Shown here: one piece after another, positions 41,385 to 52,276 of the stretch
Layout of the letters: the number at the start of each line of letters is the position of its first letter
Position numbering within the stretch: the stretch's first letter is position 1
NCBI GenBank assembly: GCA_036435485.1
Contig: CM071596.1
Span: 18,502,001-18,566,000, forward strand
DNA from: Saposhnikovia divaricata
Lineage: Eukaryota > Streptophyta > Magnoliopsida > Apiales > Apiaceae
Direction of reading: 5' to 3'
Length of the DNA stretch: 64,000 bases
Made by a program: the position numbers and the translations under genes
The notes under the pieces: generated by a model
Seen by the model: only the letters and a program-made list of their open reading frames with translations
Database searches by the model: none
Told to the model about the DNA's origin: nothing

Positions 41385-43086
41385 ATGGTAATAAAAAAGG
41401 TGGCGAGTTCAGGACAAGAATCCGGTGATCAAGGCAGTGGAGGATCCCCACAGCCACCACCTCGGACGACAGCGGATACGGGGCCAGGGCCGGGGCCTAT
41501 GTACACATACAATCAGGCGAGGGAGATGTCTGAGATGGTGACTGCGTTGACACATGTTGTATCAGGCCAGAGTCAAAATTTTAATGAGTCAAGTTATTAT
41601 ACTGCACCTAGCATGGTGCGGTTTGGTGGCGGTGGTAGTGGTGGTGGTGGTTCTTGGATATATAGCAGTGATTCGCCCTCGTCGTCTGCTTATTCGTCTT
41701 CTAGCTCGGGTTCGTTGACAGGATCAAAAAGAGGACGTGAGGAAGATGCAAGTGTCATGCAGTCTTTACAACCACCACAATTTCATTTAGCTAATTATAG
41801 AGGAGGTTTTGGAGATAGCAGAAGTGCAGAGTCCTCTGTTCCTGCTCTGCCTGGTAAGTTCTTGCTTGATTTCAACTATTTTTCATCTTCCCTTAGTCAT
41901 CTTCTCTATCGTTCTTATCCATAGCGTCGTAGTTTATTCGATACCCTTTTCTTTCGGTAACAAGAGATTGAGAGTTCCGAGAAAAGGCACTCATGTGCCA
42001 TGTTGCAAATAAATCAAATATTTTTGCTTCAATCCTAGTATTCGGTTAGATTTCTTTCATTGTTTATTCTTCTCATATTTAGATAAACCGAAAATCTAGA
42101 AAACACCAGTTATGGTTTTTGTAATCGTGTGTACTTGTATGGTTATATTATTAGGATATTGACAGATATCTACGATGTCACTGTATATATTATTGTTACA
42201 GCAAGTAGTTTTGTAATTATGGATAGACTTCAATAATGTTGTAAACATAGATTTTTTAAGGATAGACATGCCGTGCAGATGCCTAACACATATAATGTAC
42301 TCAAGTTTATTTATAGTACAATTGTTTTTTGCTGCATAATATTGATTTTAACTAAACATGTTCCCCTGTGCAGTACCAGAGGAGGCTACTAGCATTGCTA
42401 CCACCACCACTACTGCCACCTCGTCAGTACCCTCACAATCACCTCGAGAAGCCGGACAACCGAGAAAATACAGGGGAGTGAGGCAGAGACCCTGGGGAAA
42501 ATGGGCTGCAGAAATAAGAGATCCGCACAAGGCTGCTAGAGTTTGGTTAGGTACATTTCAAACAGCTGAAGCAGCAGCTAGAGCATATGATGAAGCTGCA
42601 CTTAGATTTCGAGGTAGTAGAGCCAAACTCAATTTTCCGGAAGAAGTTGGATTAGTAAGACCATCTCAACATCCTCCACCTGTTTCCGCTCCTCAGGCAA
42701 CCCCTGTCTCAGTAACCTCACCACCCCGGCCACCTCAACTTTATCAAACACAACAATTCCAGGGCCAAAATAGTGCTGCTAGTGACTACTGGAGATACTC
42801 ACAGTTGTTACAAAAGAGTGGGGATTTTCACATGCAACATCAACAACCATACTTGTTAGACCAGATGTCAGCAGCCTCAAGGCCCTCAACAATTGCTTCA
42901 TTACATACACATTCACTTGGTTCTTCTTCTTCATCATCAGTACCTTCATTGCCTTATTATCAACAATTTTCTGATGAACAAAATATTTTTATGTCGCCAC
43001 CCGGAAGTCGATATCCAGATGATTCTTTGGATTTTCATCAACCACCGTGGACTGGTCCGGCCAACTTCCCTCCCTCCTCTAGTTAA
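41385..43086 (+). CDS. AP2/ERF transcription factor, group X (ABR1/ERF110-like)
   Basis: Two exons, 41385-41853 and 42374-43086, with a 520-bp GT..AG intron (TG/GTAAGT; CTGTGCAG/TA), encode 393 residues. A conserved N-terminal motif (YNQAREMSEMVTALTHVVSG) is typical of the ABR1/ERF110 branch. Gly/Ser-rich low complexity and a basic patch (KRGRE) follow. One AP2 domain (about 188-247) shows YRGVRQRPWGKWAAEIRDPH and the RAYD and LNFP ends, with ERF-type Ala and Asp. The C-terminus is Ser/Gln/Pro-rich. Such nuclear factors bind GCC-box DNA and act in stress, ABA and wound responses. ATG 41385 was chosen for its G at +4; an in-frame ATG two codons earlier is possible. Confidence 0.9.
41854..42373 (+). 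other. Intron of ERF gene
   Basis: Phase-1 intron. GTAAGT donor and a pyrimidine-rich CCCCTGTGCAG acceptor. Confidence 0.9.
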
Positions 43087-43785
43087 TCTTTTTGTTACAT
43101 AAAAAAAGTTCATCATATTTGTTTATGTACTATCGTTCTTGATGCTATGATTTTGTTGACAATGTATTCTAGGAGCTTGTTTGTTGTTTTGCTTATTTAT
43201 TAGTTACTACTTCTGGCTCAAATTTTAATTGTAAGACTTTGTTTTTTGAAATAAGGAAATACATACTTGTAAATAGTATTTTCTTTATGGGGTTCGGTCT
43301 ACAGCATATTTTTGCCACATCAAACGATCCGTCACGTATTGCGGAAACTTTTCGCGGTACGTGAACAGTTAATTTTTGATGTGAAAATATGGGGAATTTC
43401 TACAGTACGATATGAAAAGTTTTTGCAATACGATGATTTTTTTTTTTTAAACCCCAACCGTTGGATGATTGATCCAACGATCGGAAACCGTTTGTTGTGT
43501 AAATAGTACATGACAAACGTTTGATTTTGACCTTCTACTTTTTTTATTTGTTATAACAATACGAAAAATTACTTCAAGCATATGGTTTGTACGTTTTAAA
43601 AGTGGATGGTAAATTTAAAAAACGGCTCGCATTACAATAGCCAAATAGGTATGGATAGGTATCTACCACTTACTTTGGGTTTAGATTAAAATATATATTT
43701 TTTAATCGTTATAAAGAAGAGGATCAAGAGAATGAATGATTGAAAGACAAAGTAGCACTTGGGTTTAGATTTATCTCACATCCGA
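43087..43785 (+). other. 3' flank of ERF gene, no gene seen
   Basis: 3' UTR and AT-rich spacer; nothing else recognised. Confidence 0.5.
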
Positions 43786-44099
43786 TGTTGGAAGAAAGGA
43801 TCTCAATCAAACTCACACAAGAAAAGGATATAAATTATAGGAGAAGAATCTTTGATTCTTACTCACACCCATTTTTGAGAAGAATATATGAATTTTTACT
43901 CAATTTTCAAATGACATATTGCAAGATTTTATATAGCACTTAAAGGAAACTTCCAGATGACCTTAACAATTGAAAAGACATTTATATATAAATACATATT
44001 CATACATATTCATGTATCTATAATTTTTTTCACAATATATCTACATGAATCTAGAAACTTCTTATGCAAATACCAATAGTTAAAATTATAATTTCAACA
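43786..44099 (-). mobile_element. Isolated copia LTR (314 bp), minus orientation
   Basis: Read on the minus strand it starts TGTTGAAATTATAATTTTAA and ends TTTCTTCCAACA, so TGTTG..CAACA ends are inverse. A TATA box (CTATATAAAA) is inside. On its right, 44100-44113 is the inverse of a polypurine tract (TTAAGGGAGGA), and some 200 bp of non-coding internal remnant follow. This is the 3' LTR end of a copia element whose rest is lost. Confidence 0.6.
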
Positions 44100-44113
44100 T
44101 CCTCCCTTAATTT

Positions 44114-45582
44114 TAACTATTGCAGCTCCAAATTTTGCAAAAATTTCCCTTGGAGATGCTTCTCATTAACATTGTTGAACTTCAAAGTGACCGTCTGAAG
44201 TGCATTCTGCACACTGAGTTTTAGTCTAGATCTATATACTCTTAACACTTAACAGGAGGTCCAGGATCACATGTGTAGTCTACCATGAGCACTGATAATC
44301 TTATTTTGTTTAGTTATTACCAATTCAATTGTAAAATGATTCCATCTCACATAAAAATGCAAGTCTAGTTAGTAATAAGACATTCTATTTGTACACTCTT
44401 ACATAGTCATCTATATTATACTATTATATTAAAGCCGAAATAATGAAGTTTGTCGGTTAGATGTTTTGGTAATTAAAAAATAATAATATAATATAATTAG
44501 TAGTAACTAGCTGACTACCTGTTCTAAGAGCTTAGAGCTAGTAAAACAAACAAAAATATCACAATGAATTGAATATCAATATCTATATTTTTTTTATTTT
44601 TTTGCAACCCCTATTGGAGATGCTCTTATGCAAATGACATGTGCTTAACCCTTCAAACATGTACGACTCCATTTTTTCTTGTTTTAAATACTATTTTATT
44701 TCTTTTTTCATTCTTATTTTTTTCCATTTTTTTTTCTTATTTACCTTCATTTTATAATTTTTACATTATTCTCTTTCAGAACATAAAATTGGGTCTATTT
44801 CTGACTAGATCAATACCGGAAAAGGTTACATTACCTACTAATTAATGGTCACAGTTGCTTAAGTTGGGTACTTGTCTCGAACTTGCAAAACATTTTATTA
44901 GTTTGGCCATTGTTTTTGTTTTGATTTTATGTCATTTAAATTGAAATCAGCCTAACTGATCAACTTAAATGGATACTACAAAACGAGTATTACACTTTAA
45001 AATTTTTAGTTAGACTCTAAATCAATAACAAACAGAATTTGATACATAAAAGCTGAAAGTGGTAATAGGAAACTGATTGAATTTTGTAGAGTTTGCTTTC
45101 CTGAGCATCAACATGATACGTTGATGGAGACAAGTTCTGGTATTAGGTAGCAAAGATTATGGATTAGTCTGCATCAAGTGATTTAGATCAGACTTGAATG
45201 TAATTCAAGGATTGGATTTGCTTGGTTGTAATAGAGTCTAATAATTTAAACTCCACACTGAACCAATAGTTTACTGCTCAAGATCAACTTGTAATACTAG
45301 TATACAACATTGGCCTTTTTCTTGTGTGGATGTCCAAACAATAATTATCACGTTAATTGTTTGTGTTGAAACAAGTAGAATTTTAACTCCACACCGAAAC
45401 AATAACGTACTAAAGAAATATTCCAAGTATCTGCTTCGATTTTTACTGAGAATCCGTAATATATGAACATACATGCAAAACAGACTTAATTTTATCATAA
45501 TATTAATAACAAGATTTGAAATACAAAAAAAATCGACTTAAAAACTTGGTGGTATAAGAAAAGTAGCAGAGTATAGTAGTAA
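44114..45582 (+). other. Intergenic, element remnants
   Basis: Remnant of the copia interior to about 44290. At 44412 a Helitron-like 5' end (TCTATATTATACTATTATAT) closely resembles the one at 36989, but no 3' end was found. No gene. Confidence 0.45.
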
Positions 45583-45910
45583 CACTGAGAAAGCTCGATG
45601 ATTTCTTCCTCAGAAATGAATGCCTTTTCCATGGCACGTCCCTTTTTTTTTTTTGCAGATTAAAATATGTTAAGTAACCAATCACTCTAAAATCTTAAGG
45701 TATTAGAAGGACTCTAAAATATTGGGGGTGACAGGGAGTCAAACCAGAATCATCTGCCAGCCTGAGCTCTAATAGAATGTTAAGATAGTCTCAAATTCTC
45801 TTCTCATTTGTGTGATTATATTTTTCGGGAGCCTGTAGATGACTATGCAGTTTTCTCTTCGTGGATCTGTTTTTCACTGTATATTCTTTTTCGTAGTTGA
45901 ACACTACTAC
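45583..45910 (-). pseudogene. Decayed copy of exon 4 of the phenylpropene synthase gene
   Basis: On the minus strand it matches exon 4 of the gene at 46431-47969: the exon start after TAG, the FVCNYEKD-like region, VTYTVK-like and DPR parts, and the end RAMEKAFISEEEIIELSQC versus RTMEKAYIPEEEIIKLSQC. Small deletions (about 9 and 6 bases) and a roughly 140-bp insertion break it. No copies of the other exons were found nearby. It is a partial tandem duplication, or what is left of a full one. Confidence 0.8.
45661..45800 (-). mobile_element. SINE-like insertion in the exon copy
   Basis: On the minus strand it carries AGAGCTCAGGCTGG (45757-45770, A-box-like) and GGTTTGACTCC (45735-45745, B-box-like), the internal RNA polymerase III promoter of tRNA-derived SINEs. 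It continues with GATTTTAGAGTGATTGG. Its ends are not precisely defined. Confidence 0.5.
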
Positions 45911-46430
45911 GAAAACGTAAGTGCTGTGGAGACTGAATGATTGATTGTCACTATTCTATCCAGCCATTTGAAGCTGCTAAGATGCAGTGTCATTGTCTTG
46001 TACATACAGCTAATGGAGTGTTCAACTTATAACGTGCCCCCTGTTTTAACATTCACCTTTTCTTGCATGAAACACACAAGAATTTGTTGTGTTTTTAGTT
46101 CCTATCCCTGTAATGGCGGTTGCTTGCCCGAAGTGTCACAATTTACTCCAGCCAGAGCAGTCATAGTTCTTGCAAACTCGGTAAGTAAAAGAAACCAGCT
46201 CAAAATTAAAGAAAATGTAATTATAAGAAATGTACATTGTAATTTAGCAAAATAACAAACAAAAAAAGACTTGTATTTATAAATGCTAATAAAATATTCG
46301 AAGCAGCTACTTCGAATTATATTGAAGATCACCAGTATTCAGTTACATGTAAACCAGACTTATTTTATCGAAATGAAATACTTGAGAGAGATACAAATTA
46401 ATGTAGACTTTATTGAAAACCAAACTAAGT
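45911..46430 (+). other. Spacer behind the phenylpropene synthase gene
   Basis: No gene. An AATAAA poly(A) signal for the minus-strand gene lies at 46409-46414, 17 bases after its stop. Confidence 0.55.
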
Positions 46431-47969
46431 TTAAAAAGCAGCCACTCCTGGTTTTGGTGGATCAACCATAAAGATATCAAGAAGCTCATCAACTGATGTA
46501 TACTTGTAGTCTGGATAAAGCTCCACTGCATCCAAATCGTCCTTGTTCAATTCATAATTCATCTGTTCACCTTTAACAAAGATGCTATGAACTATGGAGT
46601 TCCCGACAGCAATCTCTGGTTGAAATGCTGCTAAATCAAAATTTAATTAATTGATGTTCTACCCTCTATTTTGAATCTGCAATCGTACTTGTAAAATGTT
46701 GCAAATTCAAGAAAAATATGTTTTATCAAATTAATTGGCACGTACGTAGCCTCTTACGTACATTGAGAGAGCTTTATGATCTCTTCCTCAGGAATGTAGG
46801 CCTTCTCCATTGTACGTCCAGTTTTTTTTTCCCAGCTTGAAATCAAATCTAATTGAGTGATTATATTTTTGGGAAGCCTGTAGATAACTAAACTGTTTGC
46901 TGTTCGTGGATCTGTTGCGACTTTCACTGTATATTCCGCTATGTCTTTTTCGTAGTTGCACACAACTACATTTAAGATTTAAAGAGATGATTGTTGGATC
47001 ATTGAGGCATAAGTTACAATTTAGATAACGAAGACATGGCACATGATTTAGCGAAAAGAAAAAAACGTAGCGCATGAGTTCATATTTTCTAACATAAGTA
47101 AAGGACTTACACTTAGCTTCACCAGTTCCATAAACAGTAACTTTCTGCAGCTTTTCATCATAGGGACGAAGCAAGAAATTCACAAAATATGCTCCAAACG
47201 TGTTCGCAGAAACAAAAGTATATGGTATTCCAGATTTTTCAGCAGCCCTTCTGACTTCTTTCTTCTTGTCACAGCATGCTTGATACGGTGGCAATGGACT
47301 ATTAATTCTATCAACCTCGTTTCCGAATTCTGAAGGAATAAATCTCTGATACATACAAATGGAGGTAGAGAATTATATATGTATAATAATGATTTCTCTA
47401 ATCGCAGTGATTTCTATAATCGCGATTATTTGCAAAGCACATGAATTTAGCAGTATATCACCTTTATGTTGCCAGCTTCTTTCATGGCTCTTATTATTTT
47501 GAGTTGTTCAAGGTATGGCGGTACTCCTAATGTCACAATAACAATGTCTACCTGTCGAAGCACCTCGACAAGTTTGTCATGTTCATCTAGTTCTCCCTGT
47601 TCATCAATCTGTTAGTTTACTACATGTTTTTGTTCATGAAAAAAATGGATCCAAGCAGCCAATCATTCCTGGTCATTATGGAAAACAGGTCTAATATTCC
47701 AGTGTTGAAATTAATTTACTATAAAAAATCAGGTGCAGATCCAGAAAATATATATACTTTAGCTTATAACATTTAAATACCTGGAAAATGGTAACTCCCA
47801 TGGATTGAAATTCTTCAAGGAGGTCAAGCTTAGTGGAATCTTGCTGGGATTTCATAGGTCGAACATAGACATGTGTGGGATAACCAGCTGAAACGCTTGC
47901 CTTCACCATGTAAGTACCAAAGTATCCGGTTCCTCCGAATATCAGTATCTTGCTCTTGCTCTTACTCAT
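46431..47969 (-). CDS. Eugenol/isoeugenol synthase-like NADPH-dependent reductase (PIP family)
   Basis: Five exons on the minus strand: 47781-47969, 47462-47596, 47111-47345, 46762-46965 and 46431-46630. All borders are GT..AG and phases agree, giving 320 residues. NADPH-binding motif GGTGYFG near residue 12; VRP and GELDEH follow; NIKRFIPSEFG at about 106-116. A Lys-rich helix (CDKKKEVRRA) holds the usual catalytic Lys. GEAK, NYEKDIAEYT and the C-terminal DELLDIFMVDPPKPGVAAF agree with phenylpropene synthases rather than isoflavone reductases. Known reaction: NADPH-dependent reduction of coniferyl esters to eugenol or isoeugenol in the cytosol. Product specificity cannot be read here. Upstream ATGs exist, but 47969 (GAGAATGAG) fits family length. 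Confidence 0.88.
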
Positions 47970-48028
47970 TCTCTCTTCTGGGCAAAACTGATAACTAATA
48001 CTCATTCGACATGCATCTACTGAATCCG

Positions 48029-48036
48029 CATATATA
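48029..48036 (-). promoter_or_regulatory. Rebuilt TATA box of phenylpropene synthase gene
   Basis: On the minus strand CTATATATGCGG lies about 62 bp before the ATG. Its first TA comes from the terminal repeat of the hAT MITE and the rest from the target duplication. Confidence 0.6.
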
Positions 48037-48649
48037 GGGATGAGCATCGGGGCACTTCGGGGCCGGGGAGTGCTATCCCCGCGCCCATCCCCGAATTCAA
48101 ACCAAATCCCCGTCCCCGGCCCCGGCCCGATCCCCGTCGGGGATTATTTTTTATTCCCCGTCCCCGGCCCAAACGGGTAACGGGGATCCCCGCGGGGAAT
48201 CGGGGAATTTCATTTTAAATAAAAAATAATATTTTAAACAATTTTAAACACTAACTAGTGAGTTTTAAACAATTTTTTAAGCGCTAAATTAAGATAAAAA
48301 AATATTACTTAAATAAACAATTATAAATAACAAAGAAATGAAGTTATTTAACTATTAGAAAGACAAACATTTAAGATTAAAATATCATTTTATTTCCAAT
48401 ATAAAGTATTGAAAATTCGTATATATTAATATATAATTATTAATATATATATATATATATTGAGAATCGGAGCGGGGTCGGGGATCGGGCCGGGGAGACA
48501 TAAAATTCCGGCCCCGGCCCGCTCCCCGGTTTTTTTTGAAAATTGTCCCCACTCCCCGGCCCGTACCCGAAAAAATCCCCGATTCCCCGTTCCGTTCGGT
48601 GCGGGGATCGGATCGGGATCGGGCGGGCCGGGGTGAATGCCCATCCCTA
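48035..48649 (+). mobile_element. hAT-type MITE (615 bp) in the promoter
   Basis: Ends TAGGGATGAGCATC and its inverse TGCCCATCCCTA are terminal repeats. CGCATATA is perfectly duplicated at 48027-48034 and 48650-48657, an 8-bp target duplication typical of hAT elements. The two ends are strongly GC-rich (GGGGCCGGGGAG, CCCCGGCCCGATCCCCG), flanking an AT-rich centre. It has G4-prone GGGG runs. No ORF is supported. Confidence 0.9.
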
Positions 48650-48701
48650 CGCATATATATAACCAAGTATACCTGTTTTAACGTAAACGCATTACTGCTG
48701 A

Positions 48702-49040
48702 GAGCATCTCCAAGAGTCTCTTAACTCACTCTTAAATATAATATAAAATATTGGCTCTTACAATACTCTTTATATTCACTCTTTATTTAATTTTATATAT
48801 TATTAAAAGTAAATGGAATTCATGAAAAGACAAAAGAAAAGTGGGGAAGAGAGAGAATGTATCTTATAAATTTAGTATAAAATATTAGTTAGGAGTGGAT
48901 AGGAGCTCTTACAATTGAGGAGAGAGATTACATTTTTAATGAATTTAGGAGTGACTAAGAGTCTCTTGGAACTCATTTTTTTCTTCTATCTCCTCAAATC
49001 TCACTTAAGAGCCAAAATGAAGAGGCTCTTGCAGATGCTC
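48702..49040 (+). mobile_element. Tourist/PIF-like MITE (339 bp)
   Basis: Starts GAGCATCTCCAAGAGTCTC and ends AGGCTCTTGCAGATGCTC. It is flanked by TGA (48699-48701) and TTA (49041-49043), a TNA target with one changed base. It is the full-length relative, in opposite orientation, of the interrupted MITE at 24416-25137. Confidence 0.85.
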
Positions 49041-49741
49041 TTAGTGGCTGGTGGTCCTTTAATTTGCACCGGATGCGTTTCGTGATTTTTCCACAAAATT
49101 GAAGTTGATTGCTCCAAAGATATATGTCACGTTTGTAATTTGTTGTAATTTGTTCATGTTAATGCGATACACGGAATTAATTCATTATTATTTTTCAATT
49201 TTTTTTGAATATTTATCTCAACATTTCGTTCAATTTAAATTAAAAAATAATATATAGGATTACATGTATTTTTTGTAATTTTTTCGAGTACTTAAAAATC
49301 TAAAAAATGACAAAATAACATTGATGAATAGATTATACTTACTAAGATTATTGCATTTGATACGTTGTAAGTTTATTACCAACATGAATCGATACATAAA
49401 AGATGATATCCATACTCTTTATTAAAAGCATAAACCTCGTATACATTATACGTCGGTATGCCAAGTATACGCTATTAAATATTAATTAATTTAATTAATT
49501 AAAATCATAATATCATATTATGCCATGTATATCGCGGTATGCCACTAAATATTAATTAATTTAATTAATTAAAATCATATTATTATATATTACTTTAATT
49601 AATTAAAATCATAATATTATATTAATTTAATTTAAATGAAGTTATATATTAGGAGTCTATTAACTAAAAATTGAAATAAAAGTCGAGAATATAGTATTAT
49701 ATAGAACTTAGGGCTCCATTAATTAATATTTAAAAAGTATT
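49041..49741 (+). other. Spacer with AT-rich tandem repeats
   Basis: No gene. At about 49450-49620 a unit with CGGTATGCCA and TTAATTAATTTAATTAATTA is duplicated with an offset near 80 bp, and a third partial unit follows. Confidence 0.55.
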
Positions 49742-50116
49742 AATCTCACTGTGGGTCTGTCCAGTACCATGTACCCCTACATGTACCTATGTTTTTGACT
49801 TTAGTATCTCCATACTTATAACCAATGAGATGTGGTTATCTGTCAAACAACATACTAGTCTATTTACGTATTATTATTGCCCTGTAATAATAATACTCGA
49901 CTAGGGACCTTTAAGAATATGATATATTATATAATCTCAAGTTCAAGTCATGTACTTAAACTATACAATGTGTATCATGATTCTAAGGACATTTATTATG
50001 CTAACAAATATATCGCAGTAATTAAAGTCATAATAAATACGTTTAATGAATAATCAAATGACATAAGGGTTTATTAAAAGAAACAATGTATTACCTCTAG
50101 GGCACCTACACTAACA
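49742..50116 (-). repeat. 3' LTR of decayed copia element (left border uncertain)
   Basis: Right border is sharp: ACACTAACA followed by ATCTCCCACTTGCA (inverse polypurine tract). The other LTR is outside the window, so length cannot be measured. Confidence 0.6.
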
Positions 50117-50130
50117 ATCTCCCACTTGCA

Positions 50131-51252
50131 CTAGAGCCAATCACCCATGTATCTAATACCCATGGAACTAGTGTGACCATCGCGCTTCTGCTGCAACAAG
50201 CCTTTGGTCAGTAGGTCTGCAATGTTATCATTTGTGTGCACTTTACATATGTGTATGTTACCTCCGTTTAGACAAAACACAAAACCAGACTGTGATACAG
50301 TATCATCCCTGTCTGTTTGGAAACTTGCATCGGTGTAACCTTTTACAACCAGTTTCTCCTCTCCTCCATACACCAAGAATGAATCTTTAGTCCTGTTCAG
50401 GTACTTTAGAACATTCTTGACTGTCGTCCAGTGACCTTCACCTGGATTAGACTGGTATCTGCTCGTCATGCTCAAAGCATACGAAACATCTGGGCGAGTA
50501 CATACCATTGCATACATGATAGATCCAATTGCTGAGGCATATGGAACCTTACTCATGTGGTCCTTCTCATCCAATGATTTCGGACACTGGTCTTTAGAGA
50601 TCGTTATCCCTTGAGACACAGGGTCATATCCCCTTTTTGCATTTTGCATACCAAAACGATGCAAAACCTTATCAATGTATGTGCTCTGACTTAGACCGAT
50701 CATCCTTCTAGATCTATCTCTATAGATCCTCATTCCTAGAATGTAGGTTGCCTCTCCTAAGTCTTTCATGGAGAAGTTGCTCCCTAACCAAGTCTTAACA
50801 TCCTTTAGAGAAGGTATGTCATTCCTCATTAGTAGTATATCATCAACATATAGTACTATGAATGCCACATGGCTCCCACTAACCTTCTTGTAAACACACG
50901 GTTCATCTTCATTTTGAACAAAGCCATACTCTTTGACTATTTCATCAAAACGAATATTCCATCTTCTAGTGGCTTGCTTCAATCCATAAATGGATCGACG
51001 TAATTTACATATCATGCCAACATTCCTAGGATCGACAAAACCTTCAGGTTGTGTCATGTACACATCCTCTTCAAGGCTTCCATTAAGGAAGGCTGTTTTG
51101 ACATCCATTTTCCAGATTTCATAATCATGGAATGTTGCAATGGCAAGCAAAATCCTTATGGACTTGACCATAGCCACTGGTGAGAAAGTTTCATCATAGT
51201 CAATACCATGAATTTGTTTGAAACCTTTTGCAACCAGCCTTGCTTTATAGGT
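50131..51252 (-). pseudogene. Copia RT and truncated RNase H
   Basis: RT motifs KMDVKTAFLNG and LYVDDILL are intact. A stop (TAG, near 51253) interrupts the frame just before RT. RNase H starts (GYTDASFQ, QSGFVFCLNGG) and then jumps directly to the last part (VHTNDNIADLLTKGL), so its middle, including the STTEAEY-type and CDN-type active-site segments, is deleted. Ends MGIRYMGDWL. Confidence 0.85.
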
Positions 51253-51607
51253 CTAAACATTTCCATCCATGTCAGTTTTCTTCTTGAAAACCCATTTGCA
51301 CCCTACGGGTTTTACCCCTTCAGGTGGATCAACCAAAGTCCATACTTGGTTTTCGTACATGGAATCCATCTCGGATTTCATGGCTTCAAGCCATCTCTTA
51401 GAGTCTGGACTGTTTGTAGCATCTTGGTATGTGAGAGGCTCATCTTCATCTATAAACATCAAATCACCACGTACATTGAGTCAAGAGAAATCCATATCTC
51501 TCTGGCTCATGGCGAATTCTACCAGTTCTACGAACAACCTGTGTTTGTTGAGCATTATCATTATCCTGCTCCTGTTCCACTTCAGGTTCAATGCTATTTT
51601 GTGGTTC
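51253..51607 (-). pseudogene. Copia integrase-RT linker, broken
   Basis: Contains the MKSEMDSMYENQVWTLVDPP segment that begins the RT domain. Stops separate it from both neighbours (TGA near 51608, TAG near 51253). Confidence 0.75.
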
Positions 51608-52276
51608 TCAATCTTCATCGAGATCTATAGTTCTCCCACTGTTTCTTTTGGAAACAAAATCTCTTTCCATGAAGACAGCATCTCGAGCAATAAACACTTT
51701 CTGCTCAAAAGGACTATAAAAATAATACGCCTTTGTTTCATTAGGGTATCCCACAAAATTGCACTCTTCGGATTTAGGTCCAAGCTTGTCAGATACTTGA
51801 CGTTTCACAAACGCCTTGCATCCCCAAACTTTCATAAAGTTCATGCCTGACCGTTTCTCCTTCCATATTTTACATGGAGTCTTTTGAACCTTCTTAGTAG
51901 GAACACGGTTAAGTGTGAAAGCCGCTGTTTCTAGAGCATAACCCCAGAAACTTATTGGAAGATCTGTATGACCCATCATCGATCGCACCATGTCCAACAA
52001 GGTGCGATTTCTCCTCTCTGAAACTCCATTCCATTGAGGTGTACCTGGCGGAGTAAGTTGTGATACAATACCACACTCTTTTAAATACTCTTTAAAATCG
52101 GTGCTTAAGTATTCACCCCCACGATCGGATCGTAAGATCTTAATATTTACACCTCCGCCAATTTGCTTCTCTACTTCAGCCTTGTATTCTTTGAATTTTT
52201 CAAAAGAATCGGATTTATTCTTCATAAGATATACATATCCATATCTACTGAAATCATCAGTAAATGTTATGAAGTA
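51608..52276 (-). pseudogene. Copia integrase
   Basis: Contains LRSDRGGEY and WNGVSERRNRTLLD (second D and E of the catalytic triad) and a C-terminal GCKAFVKRQ/FVGYPNETKAYYF region. A TAA at 52274-52276 cuts it from the preceding protease part. Confidence 0.85.

Noticed and set aside
44412..44560. Second Helitron at 44.4 kb
   Set aside because: Only a 5'-like end was found; no matching hairpin plus CTAG end nearby, so no element was called.
45941..46255. 104-codon plus-strand frame downstream of the phenylpropene synthase
   Set aside because: No recognisable domain, poor start context, and it lies in the 3' flank of the opposite gene.
48385..48724. Arg/Pro/Gly-rich frames at the right end of the hAT MITE
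   Set aside because: They arise from GGGGATCGGG-type low-complexity repeats at the element end.
51208..51850. Plus-strand frames of 140 and 193 codons
   Set aside because: Antisense shadows of the decayed copia integrase and linker, whose minus-strand frames carry the real motifs.
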